Shown here in pieces: positions 36,033-44,976 of a DNA stretch of 64,000 nt. The position numbers and the translations under genes were made by a program. The notes beneath the pieces were generated by a model, which worked only from the letters and a program-made list of their open reading frames with translations, made no database searches and was not told the DNA's origin. Source of the DNA: CFX5 sp023384495. Lineage in GTDB: Bacteria > Chloroflexota > Anaerolineae > Caldilineales > Caldilineaceae. The number at the start of each line of letters is the position of its first letter. The stretch's first letter is position 1. The DNA lies in contig JASNZV010000004.1 in the NCBI GenBank assembly GCA_048499455.1, forward strand, positions 186,001-250,000. The letters run 5' to 3'.

Positions 36033-37310
36033 GTGATTCGCAACACGCCATCCCCCTCAGCGCTCGCCTCGCCGCGGGGCGGGCTTAGCGGGGAACAAAG
36101 ATCGCAGAGCGCAGAATCAACCGAAGCAAACCTGCTCGTAGACGGCGACCCAGAGTTCGCCGAACTACAAGGGTTGCTCTTTGGCGTCTATCGTGATCGA
36201 TTGCGCGAATTACACCTCCAACTCCACCAGCTCAATGATTCGCTTGCGGCGGTTGAACAAGAAGTAACGCATCTGACGGATATTGAGCGGCTGGCGGAAA
36301 AGATCCGCCCCAGCCTGGCGCCGGCTATTGCGGCCAGCATCCGTGAATCGCGCGAAGGTATGGTCGATGCACTGTCGCCGATCATTGCGCGGCTCATCAC
36401 CGCCAGCATCCACGACTCGCGTGACGCCATGGTGCAGGCGCTGTTGCCGATTATGGATCGCCTGGTGAGCACAAGCGTGCGCGAATCACGCGATAACATG
36501 GTCGATGCCCTCTACCCGATCATTGGGCGGTTGGTCAGCCGCGCCGTCGCTGAGGCGCTGCGCGACCTGGTGCAACGGATCGACGACCAGATGCGCTCGG
36601 CGCTCGACTTCCGGGTAATGGCGCGGCGCGTACAAGCGCGCATTGCCGGGGTGCCCGATGCCGAATTTGCCCTGCGGTCCGTCTTACCTTTTCATGTATT
36701 GCAGATCTTTCTGATCCATCGAGAGACGGGCCTTCTGCTCAATGTGTTGGCCGACGACCCGGAGTTGGCCGCCGACTCCGACCTGATTAGCGGCATGTTG
36801 ACGGCAATCCGCGATTTTGCCCAGGATGCGCTCGGCCGCGGGCAGGATGGCGACCTGGATGAGGTGCAATACGGTGACAAGCGCATTCTGATTGAATCGA
36901 CGCGCCATGTTTATATCGCGCTCGTCTCCAACGGCATCGAGCCGCTGGGGTTCCGCACTGATGTGCGTGAACGTCTGTTGGACATTGAGCAGGCGTACTT
37001 GAGCGTTTTGCGCGACTATGATGGCAACGCTGGCCACTTTGCGCACACCACAGCCATCTTGCAGCCGCTGCTGGTGCGGACAACCGTCCGTGTGGGTGAT
37101 GGCGCATCGGTGGGGCCGATGCACGCCGTACCGCTACGGCGCCACGACCGTCCCCTACGTTGGCCTTTCGCCGTGCGGCTAACCTTTTCACTCTTATTTT
37201 GTGTTTTTCTATTGCTGATTTGGCGCGTTTGGCACGTTTGGAGTTATGCGCCGACGGTCGCCCTCCGTTTGTTTGAATCAATGCTAGGCGACTGGCGCCT
37301 GCTTGGCTAA
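36033..37310 (+). CDS. Membrane-anchored roadblock/longin-like protein with three 23-residue repeats
   Basis: This 425-residue protein starts at GTG with AGGGGA upstream. Residues about 44-95 form a coiled coil starting with LLFGVYRDRL. Three tandem 23-residue repeats follow (102-124, 125-147, 148-170; pattern S-I/V-R/H-E/D-S-R-x2-M-V-x-A-L-x-P-I-x3-L). From about residue 205 a globular domain (AGVPDAEFALRSVLPFHVLQ, then IFLIHRETGLLLNVLADDPE) resembles the domain found in some cyanobacterial OmpA-like proteins. Its strand/helix pattern is like roadblock/longin folds. A single C-terminal membrane segment (LTFSLLFCVFLLLIWRVWHV) anchors it. Roadblock proteins often regulate small GTPases, and the next gene encodes one. 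Confidence 0.65.
   Translation: MIRNTPSPSALASPRGGLSGEQRSQSAESTEANLLVDGDPEFAELQGLLFGVYRDRLRELHLQLHQLNDSLAAVEQEVTHLTDIERLAEKIRPSLAPAIAASIRESREGMVDALSPIIARLITASIHDSRDAMVQALLPIMDRLVSTSVRESRDNMVDALYPIIGRLVSRAVAEALRDLVQRIDDQMRSALDFRVMARRVQARIAGVPDAEFALRSVLPFHVLQIFLIHRETGLLLNVLADDPELAADSDLISGMLTAIRDFAQDALGRGQDGDLDEVQYGDKRILIESTRHVYIALVSNGIEPLGFRTDVRERLLDIEQAYLSVLRDYDGNAGHFAHTTAILQPLLVRTTVRVGDGASVGPMHAVPLRRHDRPLRWPFAVRLTFSLLFCVFLLLIWRVWHVWSYAPTVALRLFESMLGDWRLLG
36336..36542 (+). repeat. Three tandem 69-bp coding repeats
   Basis: Three in-frame units (36336-36404, 36405-36473, 36474-36542) encode the 23-residue repeats of the roadblock-like protein. The key conserved residues are Ser-Arg and Met-Val at the centre and Pro-Ile before Arg-Leu at the end. 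Confidence 0.7.
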
Positions 37311-37347
37311 AACCACACGAAAGTATCATCCGTTTTTGGAGCAGACG

Positions 37348-37863
37348 TTGATTACGTTAAGCAAAAAAGTTTGTTTGCTGGGCGAGTTCGCCGTAGGGAA
37401 GACAAGCCTTGTGCGCCGGTTTGTCTATGACCTGTTTGACGACCGCTATATTAGCACGATTGGCGTCCGCGTCAGCCGTAAAACCGTGGCCGTCCCGATT
37501 GAAGAGCAACTGGCGGAACTGACGCTGATGGTCTGGGATTTGGCGGGCAGCGAGGAGTTCAATCGGGTTAGTATGAGCTATCTACGGGGCGCTGCCGGCG
37601 CGATCCTGGTCTATGACCTGACGCGGGCCAATACCTTTGATCAGCTGTACAACTACGTCCTCAGCCTCTACAAGGTGAACCCGCACGCCAAGGTTGTTCT
37701 GGCTGGGAACAAGCTGGATCTGGTTGACCGCCATCAGATGGACACAGGCAAAGCTGAAAAATTGGCTACCGAACTGAACGCGCCACTTTTTTTCACCAGC
37801 GCCCGGCAGGGGGAAGAAGTGGACAATCTGTTCCGTCACCTGGGGAGACTACTCGTTTCGTGA
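37348..37863 (+). CDS. Rab-like small GTPase
   Basis: This is a Ras/Rab-superfamily GTPase of about 171 residues. G1 is GEFAVGKTS, the switch I Thr is in YISTIGVRVS, G3 is WDLAGSEEF, G4 is NKLD and G5 is TSAR. The G3 Glu (usually Q61 in Ras) is replaced in the D-L-A-G-S context, as in several prokaryotic Rab-like proteins. There is no C-terminal prenylation motif, as expected in bacteria. I chose TTG 37348 because GGAG lies 6 bp upstream and the sequence then begins ITLSKKVCLLGEF, as Rab-like proteins do; TTG 37303 would overlap the previous gene. Its stop overlaps the kinase GTG (GTGA). Confidence 0.9.
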   Translation: MITLSKKVCLLGEFAVGKTSLVRRFVYDLFDDRYISTIGVRVSRKTVAVPIEEQLAELTLMVWDLAGSEEFNRVSMSYLRGAAGAILVYDLTRANTFDQLYNYVLSLYKVNPHAKVVLAGNKLDLVDRHQMDTGKAEKLATELNAPLFFTSARQGEEVDNLFRHLGRLLVS

Positions 37864-39101
37864 AATCGATGCGCGCCGAGTTGATCAAACATCAGATCGC
37901 CCAGTATCTTCTTAACGAGCACACACTGGCGTACGCTGTTACCGACCTGGATTTGATGGTCACCGAATGGGGAGGGGAGACAAAACTCTTCCCGCACTCG
38001 CTACGCCCGATTGTGGCCGGCTCACTCTATGATCTGGCGCCAGAACTCATTGGCTCGGAAGAAGAATTGCTCGCCGTTCTGGCCGGTGAGCTGCCCGAAT
38101 TTCGCTTACCCTATGTGAATCGCGGCGCACCAGGCGAGCCAGTCCAATATCTCAACCTGGTGAATCTGCCGAGTCGAGATACTCGCAATCGGATTGTCGG
38201 TATTTTGCACTTGGTGGAAGATGTGACAACCCTGGGTGGGATGGAGCAAAAACTCGTCCAGCAACGCAACGAGCTTTCGTTGCTCAATGATCGCATCGCC
38301 GCCCGCAACATGGAGCTGGCTGCCGCCAATGCAGAACTGCGCCAGCTCGACCAGGTAAAATCGCGGTTCATCTCGGTGGCCGCCCATGAGTTGCGCAATC
38401 CGCTGGCTTCGATTTTGGGCTATCTGGAAATCTTGCAAGAAGAGGAAAAAACGCTCACCGCTGACCAAAAGCAATGCGTCAGCGTCATTGAACGCAGTTC
38501 ACAGCGCCTACTCTCGATTACGAACAACCTGCTCGATTTGACCAAGATCGAAGCAGGGCGCATCGAACTTGACCTGCAACGCATCAACATGTTGACGTTG
38601 GTGGAACATGCCGCCACGGAGATGCAACCGCGCGTCAACGCAAAGAAGCAGACGTTACTGCTCGATGCGTCACCCGACCTGCCCATGGCCTTTTGCGATG
38701 AGACGCGCTCGCAACAGATTCTCGTCAACCTCCTCAGCAACGCCGTCAAGTATACGCCTGAACACGGCCAGATCACCGTGCGCCTGAGCGTGTACGACGG
38801 CGGCCACTTTATCCAAGTGGTCGTCCAAGACAATGGCATTGGCATCGCCAAGGAGGATCAGGATAAAATCTTCCGCAGCTTTTTCCGCGCCAGCAATGTT
38901 CATCTTTCAGGCGAAAGCGGCACCGGGCTTGGGCTAAACGTCGCCCAATCGCTGGCAGAACTCCAGGGCGGGAAACTCTGGTTCGAAAGCGAACTCAACA
39001 AAGGCTCGGCTTTCTTCGTCACCTTTCCCATCGACGACGCAGAGCATGAGCATGTCGCAACCACGGCTACGCGCAAGGGGCGCACAGTGGCCAAAAGGTA
39101 A
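37860..39101 (+). CDS. Sensor histidine kinase of the GTPase cassette
   Basis: This 413-residue soluble kinase starts at GTG and overlaps the GTPase stop by 4 bp. An N-terminal PAS-like sensor domain (about 15-125) begins LAYAVTDLDLMVTEWGG. A coiled linker leads to the HisKA domain with the phosphorylated His in AAHELRNPLASILGYLEIL. The ATPase domain has N box LVNLLSNAVKYTP, G1 DNGIGI and G2 GTGLGLN. There is no membrane segment, so the kinase is cytoplasmic and could be recruited by its neighbours. The response regulator at the start of the cassette is the obvious partner. Translational coupling to the GTPase suggests the two are made in fixed ratio. Confidence 0.9.
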   Translation: MKSMRAELIKHQIAQYLLNEHTLAYAVTDLDLMVTEWGGETKLFPHSLRPIVAGSLYDLAPELIGSEEELLAVLAGELPEFRLPYVNRGAPGEPVQYLNLVNLPSRDTRNRIVGILHLVEDVTTLGGMEQKLVQQRNELSLLNDRIAARNMELAAANAELRQLDQVKSRFISVAAHELRNPLASILGYLEILQEEEKTLTADQKQCVSVIERSSQRLLSITNNLLDLTKIEAGRIELDLQRINMLTLVEHAATEMQPRVNAKKQTLLLDASPDLPMAFCDETRSQQILVNLLSNAVKYTPEHGQITVRLSVYDGGHFIQVVVQDNGIGIAKEDQDKIFRSFFRASNVHLSGESGTGLGLNVAQSLAELQGGKLWFESELNKGSAFFVTFPIDDAEHEHVATTATRKGRTVAKR

Positions 39102-39156
39102 ACCCATCGGCCCTTACCCAATCACCTGCCCCGATCATCTGCCTCAGGCGCCGACC

Positions 39157-39798
39157 ATGACAACTGCGCTCACCCCGGTGGACGAATCGACCCTGCCCCA
39201 TGCACTGACAGCGCTGGCCGCGATGGACGCCGACCTGGCCGGCATCCTTGCGCTGCATGGGCCGCCCCCTCTGTGGGCGCGCGAACCCGGTTTCCCCACC
39301 CTCATCCACATTATCCTCGAACAACAGGTGTCGCTGGCGTCGGCGCGCGCCGCGTTTGACCGGCTGTTGGCTGTCGCGGCGCCCCTCACGCCAGAACGCT
39401 TTCTCGTTGTCGACGATGCGACGCTGCGGACAATTGGCTTTAGCCGCCAAAAGAGCGGCTATGCGCGCCACCTTGCCAGGGTCATCCTCGAAGGCAAGCT
39501 TGATGTGGACAATATGATCAACCAAGATGATCGGATCGTCCGTACATCGCTGCTGGCGCTCAAAGGTATTGGCCCATGGACAGCCGACATCTACCTGCTC
39601 ATGGCGCTACGCCGCCCCGATATCTGGCCCACAGGCGATCTGGCGCTCCAGGTTGCTATGCAGCGGGTCAAACGGTTGCCCCAACGCCCAACCTCTACAC
39701 AAATGGAGGAATTGGCCGAACCCTGGCGGCCGTGGCGCGCGGTGGCGGCGCGCCTGCTCTGGCATCACTATCTCAGTGCGCGCGCCAATAAAAAATAG
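39157..39798 (+). CDS. DNA-3-methyladenine glycosylase II (AlkA-like)
   Basis: From the ATG at 39157 the protein has 213 residues. It contains the HhH-GPD DNA glycosylase core: LEQQVSLASARAAFDRL, the helix-hairpin-helix LKGIGPWTADIYLLMAL and the catalytic Asp region WPTGDLALQ. These enzymes remove alkylated bases from DNA in base-excision repair. It lacks the N-terminal beta domain of E. coli AlkA, as do many short relatives. The ATG at 39046 lies inside the kinase gene and gives an unlikely extension. It lies 55 bp after the kinase gene on the same strand, and I see no functional link. Confidence 0.85.
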   Translation: MTTALTPVDESTLPHALTALAAMDADLAGILALHGPPPLWAREPGFPTLIHIILEQQVSLASARAAFDRLLAVAAPLTPERFLVVDDATLRTIGFSRQKSGYARHLARVILEGKLDVDNMINQDDRIVRTSLLALKGIGPWTADIYLLMALRRPDIWPTGDLALQVAMQRVKRLPQRPTSTQMEELAEPWRPWRAVAARLLWHHYLSARANKK

Positions 39799-39849
39799 GG
39801 GCGCGCCGCATACGCACCCCTATTCATGCATCGTCACACGGCCCAAACT

Positions 39850-42345
39850 TTACGCGTCGACGTTAACCGGAAACTCCACCGCAATCGGAGCCTGTTCTGC
39901 GAGGCGGAAGACCAGTTTGTTTTCCCCCTCCGCATTGGGCTCATAGTCCACGATGATGTGATCACCAGTGGCGTATTCACCCTTGAGCAACCGCTTGCTG
40001 AGCTCGTTTTCGATCCGTCGCTGCAACAGCCGCCGCATGGGGCGAGCGCCATAGTTGGGATCATAGCCCACTTCCGCCAAATGGTCGGCCGCCGCCTCGG
40101 TCAGCTCGGCGGAGAATCCAAGTTCTTCGAGCCGCTTGTTGACATCGTTCATCAACAACAGAACGATCTCACGCACCTGTGGCCGCGTCAATGTATCGAA
40201 GACAATCGTTTCGTCAATCCGATTCAAAAACTCAGGCCGGAAGAGCCGTTTTAGCGAACTGGCGTACTCCCCTTGCGTAAACTTGCTCTCGTCGAACTCG
40301 GGCGTCGAGAAGCCCAACGGCCCCCGTTTGACCGCCTCAGCGCCGACGTTGCTCGTCATGATCACCACGGTGTTACGGAAGTCGACCGTCCGCCCTTGGC
40401 CATCGGTCAGCCGGCCATCATCCATGATCTGCAACAGCGAGTTCCATACGTCCGGGTGCGCCTTTTCCACTTCGTCGAACAGAATCACCTGATAGGGCCG
40501 CCGGCGCACTTGCTCGGTGAGTTGCCCTCCCTGATCATAGCCCACATAGCCTGGCGGGGCGCCAAAGAGCCGACTAACGGTGTGCGGCTCGCGGTATTCG
40601 CTCATGTCAATCCGCAAGAGCGCCTCGTCATCGTCGAACAGGAAGCCTGCCAACGCCTTGGCCAATTCCGTCTTGCCCACGCCTGTGGGGCCCAGAAAGA
40701 GGAAGGTGCCGATCGGTCGCCGGGGGTCGCTGAGACCGGAGCGCGCACGCCGGATGGCGTCGCTGACGGCCACTACCGCCCGTTCCTGGCCGATGATGCG
40801 TTGGCGTAGATGATCCTCCATGTGGATCAGCTTCTCCTGCTCGGTCTGCAACATGCTGCTCACCGGGATACCCGTCCAGCTATGGACGATCTGCGCAATG
40901 TCAGTGGCCTCCACGGTCTCGTCGAGGCCGCTCGCTTGTCGCCACTGCGCCACGGCCTCGGCATACTCCGTTTCGAGCCGCACCCGTTCGGTCTTGTAGA
41001 TGGCCGCGTTCTCATAATCGCGCGCCGCCCACGCCGCCTCTTCATCTGTCACAAGCTTATCGAGCATGACCTTCATCTCTTTGAGCCGGCCCGGCATGGA
41101 GTACATAGCCACGCGCAGACGGGCAGCCGCCTCGTCAATGAGGTCGATGGCCTTGTCCGGCAGGCGGCGGTCTGTCACGTAGCGGTGGCTCAGTTTCACG
41201 GCTTCCACCAACGCCTGGTCATTGTAGGTCACCTTATGGTGCTCTTCGTAGCGATGGCGCAACCCACGCAAAATGTCAATGGAGTCTTCCACATTGGGCT
41301 CATCCACATAGACGGGCGCAAAGCGGCGCTCGAGCGCGGCATCCTTTTCGATGTTTTGGCGGTATTCATCCAGCGTCGTGGCGCCAATGCACTGGAGCTC
41401 GCCGCGCGCCAGCGCCGGCTTGAGCATGTTGCTGGCGTCCAGCGCGCCCGCTGCGTTACCTGCCCCCACCACCGTGTGCAGCTCATCGATAAAGAGGATG
41501 ATCTCGCCTTCGCTACGCTGCACCTCTTCGATCACGGCCTTGAGACGCTCTTCGAACTCGCCGCGGAAACGGGTCCCCGCCAACATGGCCCCCATGTCGA
41601 GCGAAACCACCCGCTTGCCCATCAAGGGGTCGGGCACGTCATTGTCGACAATCTTCTGCGCCAGCCCCTCGACAATCGCCGTCTTGCCAACACCCGCTTC
41701 GCCAATCAGCACCGGGTTGTTCTTGGTGCGGCGGCAGAGCACCTGCATGACCCGCAAAATCTCCAGGTCGCGGCCGATCACCGGGTCGAGTTTGCCCTCA
41801 CGGGCGGCCTCGGTCAAATCGCGGCTGTATTTTTCCAACACGCGGTATTTGCTCTCGGCGTTGGGTTCGGTAACGCGCTGGCCGTTGCGCACCTTTTCGA
41901 TTGCATCATACACCCGCTCTTTGGTGACATTGGCCTCGCGTAGAATATTGGCGCTGGGTGTGTTGCGTTCGCTGGCAATCGCCAAAAAGATATGTTCGGT
42001 GCTGATGTAGTCGTCTTTGAGCTTGGTGGCCTCTTCGTGGGCGAGATCCATCACGCGCTTGAGGCGCGGGGTGATAAAGACCTGTGCAGTGGGCGCACTG
42101 CCATACGGGCTGCTACTGATCACCTTGGGCGCATTCTCCAACACTGTCGCCAGTTTTTGCGCCACGATCTCGCCATCCACCTCCAGTTTTTCGAGGATCT
42201 GCGGCACAGCGCCCCCATCTTGCTGCACAAGGGCTAGAAACAGGTGTTCGGTGTCTACCTGGGTGTGCTTGTATTGCTGCAAGATCTCGTACGCGCGCAT
42301 GGCCGCTTCTTGAGCTTTTTCGGTAAATCGATCAAACCGCATCAT
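39850..42345 (-). CDS. clpC: ATP-dependent Clp protease ATP-binding subunit ClpC
   Basis: This 831-residue Hsp100 unfoldase feeds substrates to ClpP. The N-terminal Clp_N domain is present (FTEKAQEAAMRAYEILQQYK, with two repeats to about residue 140). Then come AAA-1 with Walker A GEAGVGKTAIVEGL (about 218), a middle domain with a UVR-like segment (AARDYENAAIYKTERVRL), AAA-2 with Walker A GPTGVGKTELAKAL (about 553), and the C-terminal D2-small domain with the Clp-family RPEFLNRIDE. Length and the single UVR-like motif identify it as ClpC rather than ClpA or ClpB. Two adjacent ATGs exist; AGGAAG lies upstream. No mcsA, mcsB or ctsR is nearby. Confidence 0.93.
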   Translation of the reverse strand: MMRFDRFTEKAQEAAMRAYEILQQYKHTQVDTEHLFLALVQQDGGAVPQILEKLEVDGEIVAQKLATVLENAPKVISSSPYGSAPTAQVFITPRLKRVMDLAHEEATKLKDDYISTEHIFLAIASERNTPSANILREANVTKERVYDAIEKVRNGQRVTEPNAESKYRVLEKYSRDLTEAAREGKLDPVIGRDLEILRVMQVLCRRTKNNPVLIGEAGVGKTAIVEGLAQKIVDNDVPDPLMGKRVVSLDMGAMLAGTRFRGEFEERLKAVIEEVQRSEGEIILFIDELHTVVGAGNAAGALDASNMLKPALARGELQCIGATTLDEYRQNIEKDAALERRFAPVYVDEPNVEDSIDILRGLRHRYEEHHKVTYNDQALVEAVKLSHRYVTDRRLPDKAIDLIDEAAARLRVAMYSMPGRLKEMKVMLDKLVTDEEAAWAARDYENAAIYKTERVRLETEYAEAVAQWRQASGLDETVEATDIAQIVHSWTGIPVSSMLQTEQEKLIHMEDHLRQRIIGQERAVVAVSDAIRRARSGLSDPRRPIGTFLFLGPTGVGKTELAKALAGFLFDDDEALLRIDMSEYREPHTVSRLFGAPPGYVGYDQGGQLTEQVRRRPYQVILFDEVEKAHPDVWNSLLQIMDDGRLTDGQGRTVDFRNTVVIMTSNVGAEAVKRGPLGFSTPEFDESKFTQGEYASSLKRLFRPEFLNRIDETIVFDTLTRPQVREIVLLLMNDVNKRLEELGFSAELTEAAADHLAEVGYDPNYGARPMRRLLQRRIENELSKRLLKGEYATGDHIIVDYEPNAEGENKLVFRLAEQAPIAVEFPVNVDA

Positions 42346-42803
42346 GGATTCTATCTTCCTTGCTCTCCTGATGAGATCCTTGGATCCATCCTTCGATACG
42401 CCTACATATCTATCATCGATATAGTTATATCATGGGGAAGCTGCACGAGCGTAGGGCGGATTCCGAAACGAAGCGTCTCTAACGCAAGACAAACAGGCGA
42501 TAGACAGTGCGCAAACGAAATCGCGGCGGGAATGCTCAACGGTGCATCTTGCGCCAGCGATTTTGTTGGCCAACGGAAGCATACATGATCTGATGTAAAG
42601 AGGCAATCCTGTCGCCAAGAGCCGGAGGCGCCCACAGGCTTCACCCAAAGCTGTGCGACTGAGGTGCGCCACGCCTCTGGGCTAAGGATAACTTTTGAGA
42701 AGCCCTATCACCCAGGCCAGCGTTGGTTGACAGAAGAGCGCTTTATCCGTAGACTTGATGGCGGCGCCCCCATCAGAGAACACCCACAGGCAGGAGAGAA
42801 ATC
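42346..42803. other. Intergenic region between clpC and the SMP-30 gene
   Basis: This 458-bp gap lies between divergent genes. It contains the GATATA-GT-TATATC dyad (42418-42431) on the clpC side. The rest shows no gene or RNA I can support; the SMP-30 side ends with CAGGAGAG, a good ribosome-binding site. Confidence 0.4.
42418..42431. promoter_or_regulatory. Dyad upstream of clpC
   Basis: GATATA-GT-TATATC is a perfect 6-bp dyad 73 bp upstream of clpC that also holds a -10-like TATAAC/TATATC. It may be an operator or part of the clpC promoter. It is not the CtsR consensus. Confidence 0.35.
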
Positions 42804-43667
42804 ATGACCCTTGAACTGATTGCCCAATTCGACTGCGTCACCGGCGAAGGCCCGCTCTGGCATCCCGATGAAGAAGTCGTCTATTGGACCGATATTCCCC
42901 AAGGCAAGCTCTTTCGCTACGACCCCAAGACGGGCCAGAGTGAACAGGTTTTCAGCGGCGAACAGATTGGCGGCTTTACGATCCAGGCGGACGGCGCGCT
43001 GCTGCTCTTTATGGCGCGCGGCGCCATTGCCGAATGGCGCAACGGCAACCTGACGACGCTCATCGACAGCATCCCCGGCGAAGAGAACTCCCGCTTTAAC
43101 GACGTGGCGGCAGACCCGGCAGGCCGCGTCTTTTGCGGCACGATGCCCAGCCCCAACTATCCGGGCACGCTCTACCGGCTCGACACCGACGGTTCGCTGC
43201 ACAAGGTGCTCGACCGCACCGTGGGCGTCTCCAACGGCATTGGCTTCACGCCCGACCGCAAGCAGATGTACTACACCATCTCCATGGACCGCAAGATCTA
43301 TCGCTTTGATTACGACGAAGCGACTGGCGCGCTCACCAACCAGCGCGTCTTTGTCGATTCCACCAACGAGCCGGGCGTGCCCGACGGCATGACCGTCGAC
43401 GCCGCCGGCCATGTGTGGTCCGCCCGCTGGGATGGCTTCTGCCTGACCCAGTACAGCCCCACCGGACGAGAACTCCAGCGGGTGATGTTCCCCACCAAAA
43501 AGGTCTCGTGCGTCACCTTTGGCGGCCCCGACTACATGGATATGTATGTGACCACGGCGGGCGGCCATGACAAGACCGAAAACGGCCCCGCAGCCGGCGC
43601 GCTCTATCGCGTCCGGCTTGGGGTGAAGGGCGTCCCAGAGTTCCGTTCGCGCGTCAAGGTAGGGTAA
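42804..43667 (+). CDS. SMP-30/gluconolactonase family protein
   Basis: This 287-residue six-bladed beta-propeller has the family's metal-site residues in context: EGPLWHPDEEVVYWTDI (Glu near residue 15), SRFNDVAADPAGRVFCGTM (Asn), SNGIGFTPDRKQMYYTIS (Asn) and PDGMTVDAAGHVWSARW (Asp). Members bind one divalent metal and open sugar lactones such as gluconolactone. A strong CAGGAGAG ribosome-binding site precedes the ATG. It is the first gene of a + strand run with the LarA-like and aldo/keto reductase genes, and fits a sugar-acid pathway where dehydrogenases make lactones. Confidence 0.9.
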   Translation: MTLELIAQFDCVTGEGPLWHPDEEVVYWTDIPQGKLFRYDPKTGQSEQVFSGEQIGGFTIQADGALLLFMARGAIAEWRNGNLTTLIDSIPGEENSRFNDVAADPAGRVFCGTMPSPNYPGTLYRLDTDGSLHKVLDRTVGVSNGIGFTPDRKQMYYTISMDRKIYRFDYDEATGALTNQRVFVDSTNEPGVPDGMTVDAAGHVWSARWDGFCLTQYSPTGRELQRVMFPTKKVSCVTFGGPDYMDMYVTTAGGHDKTENGPAAGALYRVRLGVKGVPEFRSRVKVG

Positions 43668-43670
43668 CCG

Positions 43671-44948
43671 ATGGCCCCTGTACACCTGGCCTATGGCCGG
43701 CATGGCCTCACAATCGATCTGCCGGGCCACGCCGACGTACTGATGGCGCGGTCGACGCCCGGCCTACCTGATGAGCGCGCCGCGCTGCAGAACGCCCTGC
43801 GCAACCCCATCGAATCGCCGCCGCTCGCCCACCTGGTCAAGCCGGGCGACTCGGTGGTCATCTGCCACAGCGACATCACGCGCGCCACCCCTAACGACCG
43901 CATCTTGCCAGTGATCCTGGCCGAGCTGGAAGCCGCCGGGGTAGACCGGCAGGACATTACGTTGCTCAACGCATTGGGCACCCACCGGCCCCAGACCGAG
44001 GCCGAACTGCGCGCCATGTTGGGGGACCTGGTGGTGGACAACTACCGCTGTCTGCAACACAATGCGTTCGATGACGCCGGCCTCGTTCCCCTGGGCGAAA
44101 CATCGCTGGGCCACCCTGTGCGCCTCAGCCGGCTATTGGTGGACGCGGACGTGAAGATCCTCACCGGCTTCATCGAACCGCACTTCTTTGCCGGCTTTAG
44201 TGGTGGCCCCAAAGGGGTGCTTCCTGCTCTGGCCGGGCAAGAGAGCGTGCTCACCAATCACGGGCGCGAAATGATCGCCCACCCCAACGCCACCTGGGGC
44301 GTCTGCGAGGGCAACCCCATCTGGGAGGAGATGCGCGAGGCGGCGCTCATGGCGCTGCCGACCTTTTTGCTCAATGTGACGCTCAACGCCGACCGGCAGA
44401 TCACCGGCGTCTTTGCCGGCGAGATGCTGGCCGCCCATCGGCGGGGCCGTGACTTTGTGCGAGAACACGCCATGGTTCCTGTGGAGGAGCCCTACGACAT
44501 TGTGGTCACCACCAATAGTGGCTATCCGCTCGACCAGAACCTCTATCAGTGCGTCAAGGGCATGAGCGCGGCGCAGCGGATCGTGCGGCAGGGCGGCGCG
44601 ATTATTATGGCCGGCGCCTGCGAGGACGGTCTGCCTGACCACGGGCGTTACGCCGAGCTATTGGCCCAGGGTGGTTCGCCGCAGGGCGTGCTCGACCTGC
44701 TCGCTCAGCCCGGTTTCAGCGCGCAGGATCAGTGGCAGGTGCAGATCCAGGCGCAGATTCAACTTCACGCCGATGTCTACGTCTACAGCGACGGGCTGAC
44801 CGATGCGCAGATCGAACGGGCGCTGTTCAAGCCGTGCCAAGACATTCGCGCAACGGTAGCGACGCTGGCGGAGACGTACGGCCCGTCCGCACGCGTCTGT
44901 GTGCTGCCCGAGGGGCCGCAGACGATCGCGTATATATCGCCTGTGTAA
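43671..44948 (+). CDS. LarA family (lactate racemase-like) protein
   Basis: This 425-residue protein begins 3 bp after the SMP-30 stop. It carries LarA motifs: SDITRATPND, ALGTHRPQTEAEL, and the key block EPHFFAGFSGGPKGVLPALAG, whose Lys covalently holds the nickel pincer nucleotide in true LarA. The following His (NHGREMIAHPNATWG) also matches. LarA enzymes racemise or epimerise 2-hydroxyacids. They need LarB, LarC and LarE to build the cofactor, and none of these is in the window. Neighbours suggest action on a sugar acid rather than on lactate. Confidence 0.82.
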   Translation: MAPVHLAYGRHGLTIDLPGHADVLMARSTPGLPDERAALQNALRNPIESPPLAHLVKPGDSVVICHSDITRATPNDRILPVILAELEAAGVDRQDITLLNALGTHRPQTEAELRAMLGDLVVDNYRCLQHNAFDDAGLVPLGETSLGHPVRLSRLLVDADVKILTGFIEPHFFAGFSGGPKGVLPALAGQESVLTNHGREMIAHPNATWGVCEGNPIWEEMREAALMALPTFLLNVTLNADRQITGVFAGEMLAAHRRGRDFVREHAMVPVEEPYDIVVTTNSGYPLDQNLYQCVKGMSAAQRIVRQGGAIIMAGACEDGLPDHGRYAELLAQGGSPQGVLDLLAQPGFSAQDQWQVQIQAQIQLHADVYVYSDGLTDAQIERALFKPCQDIRATVATLAETYGPSARVCVLPEGPQTIAYISPV

Positions 44949-44976
44949 GCGACGAGGGAGTAGCAAAGGAGAGTTG

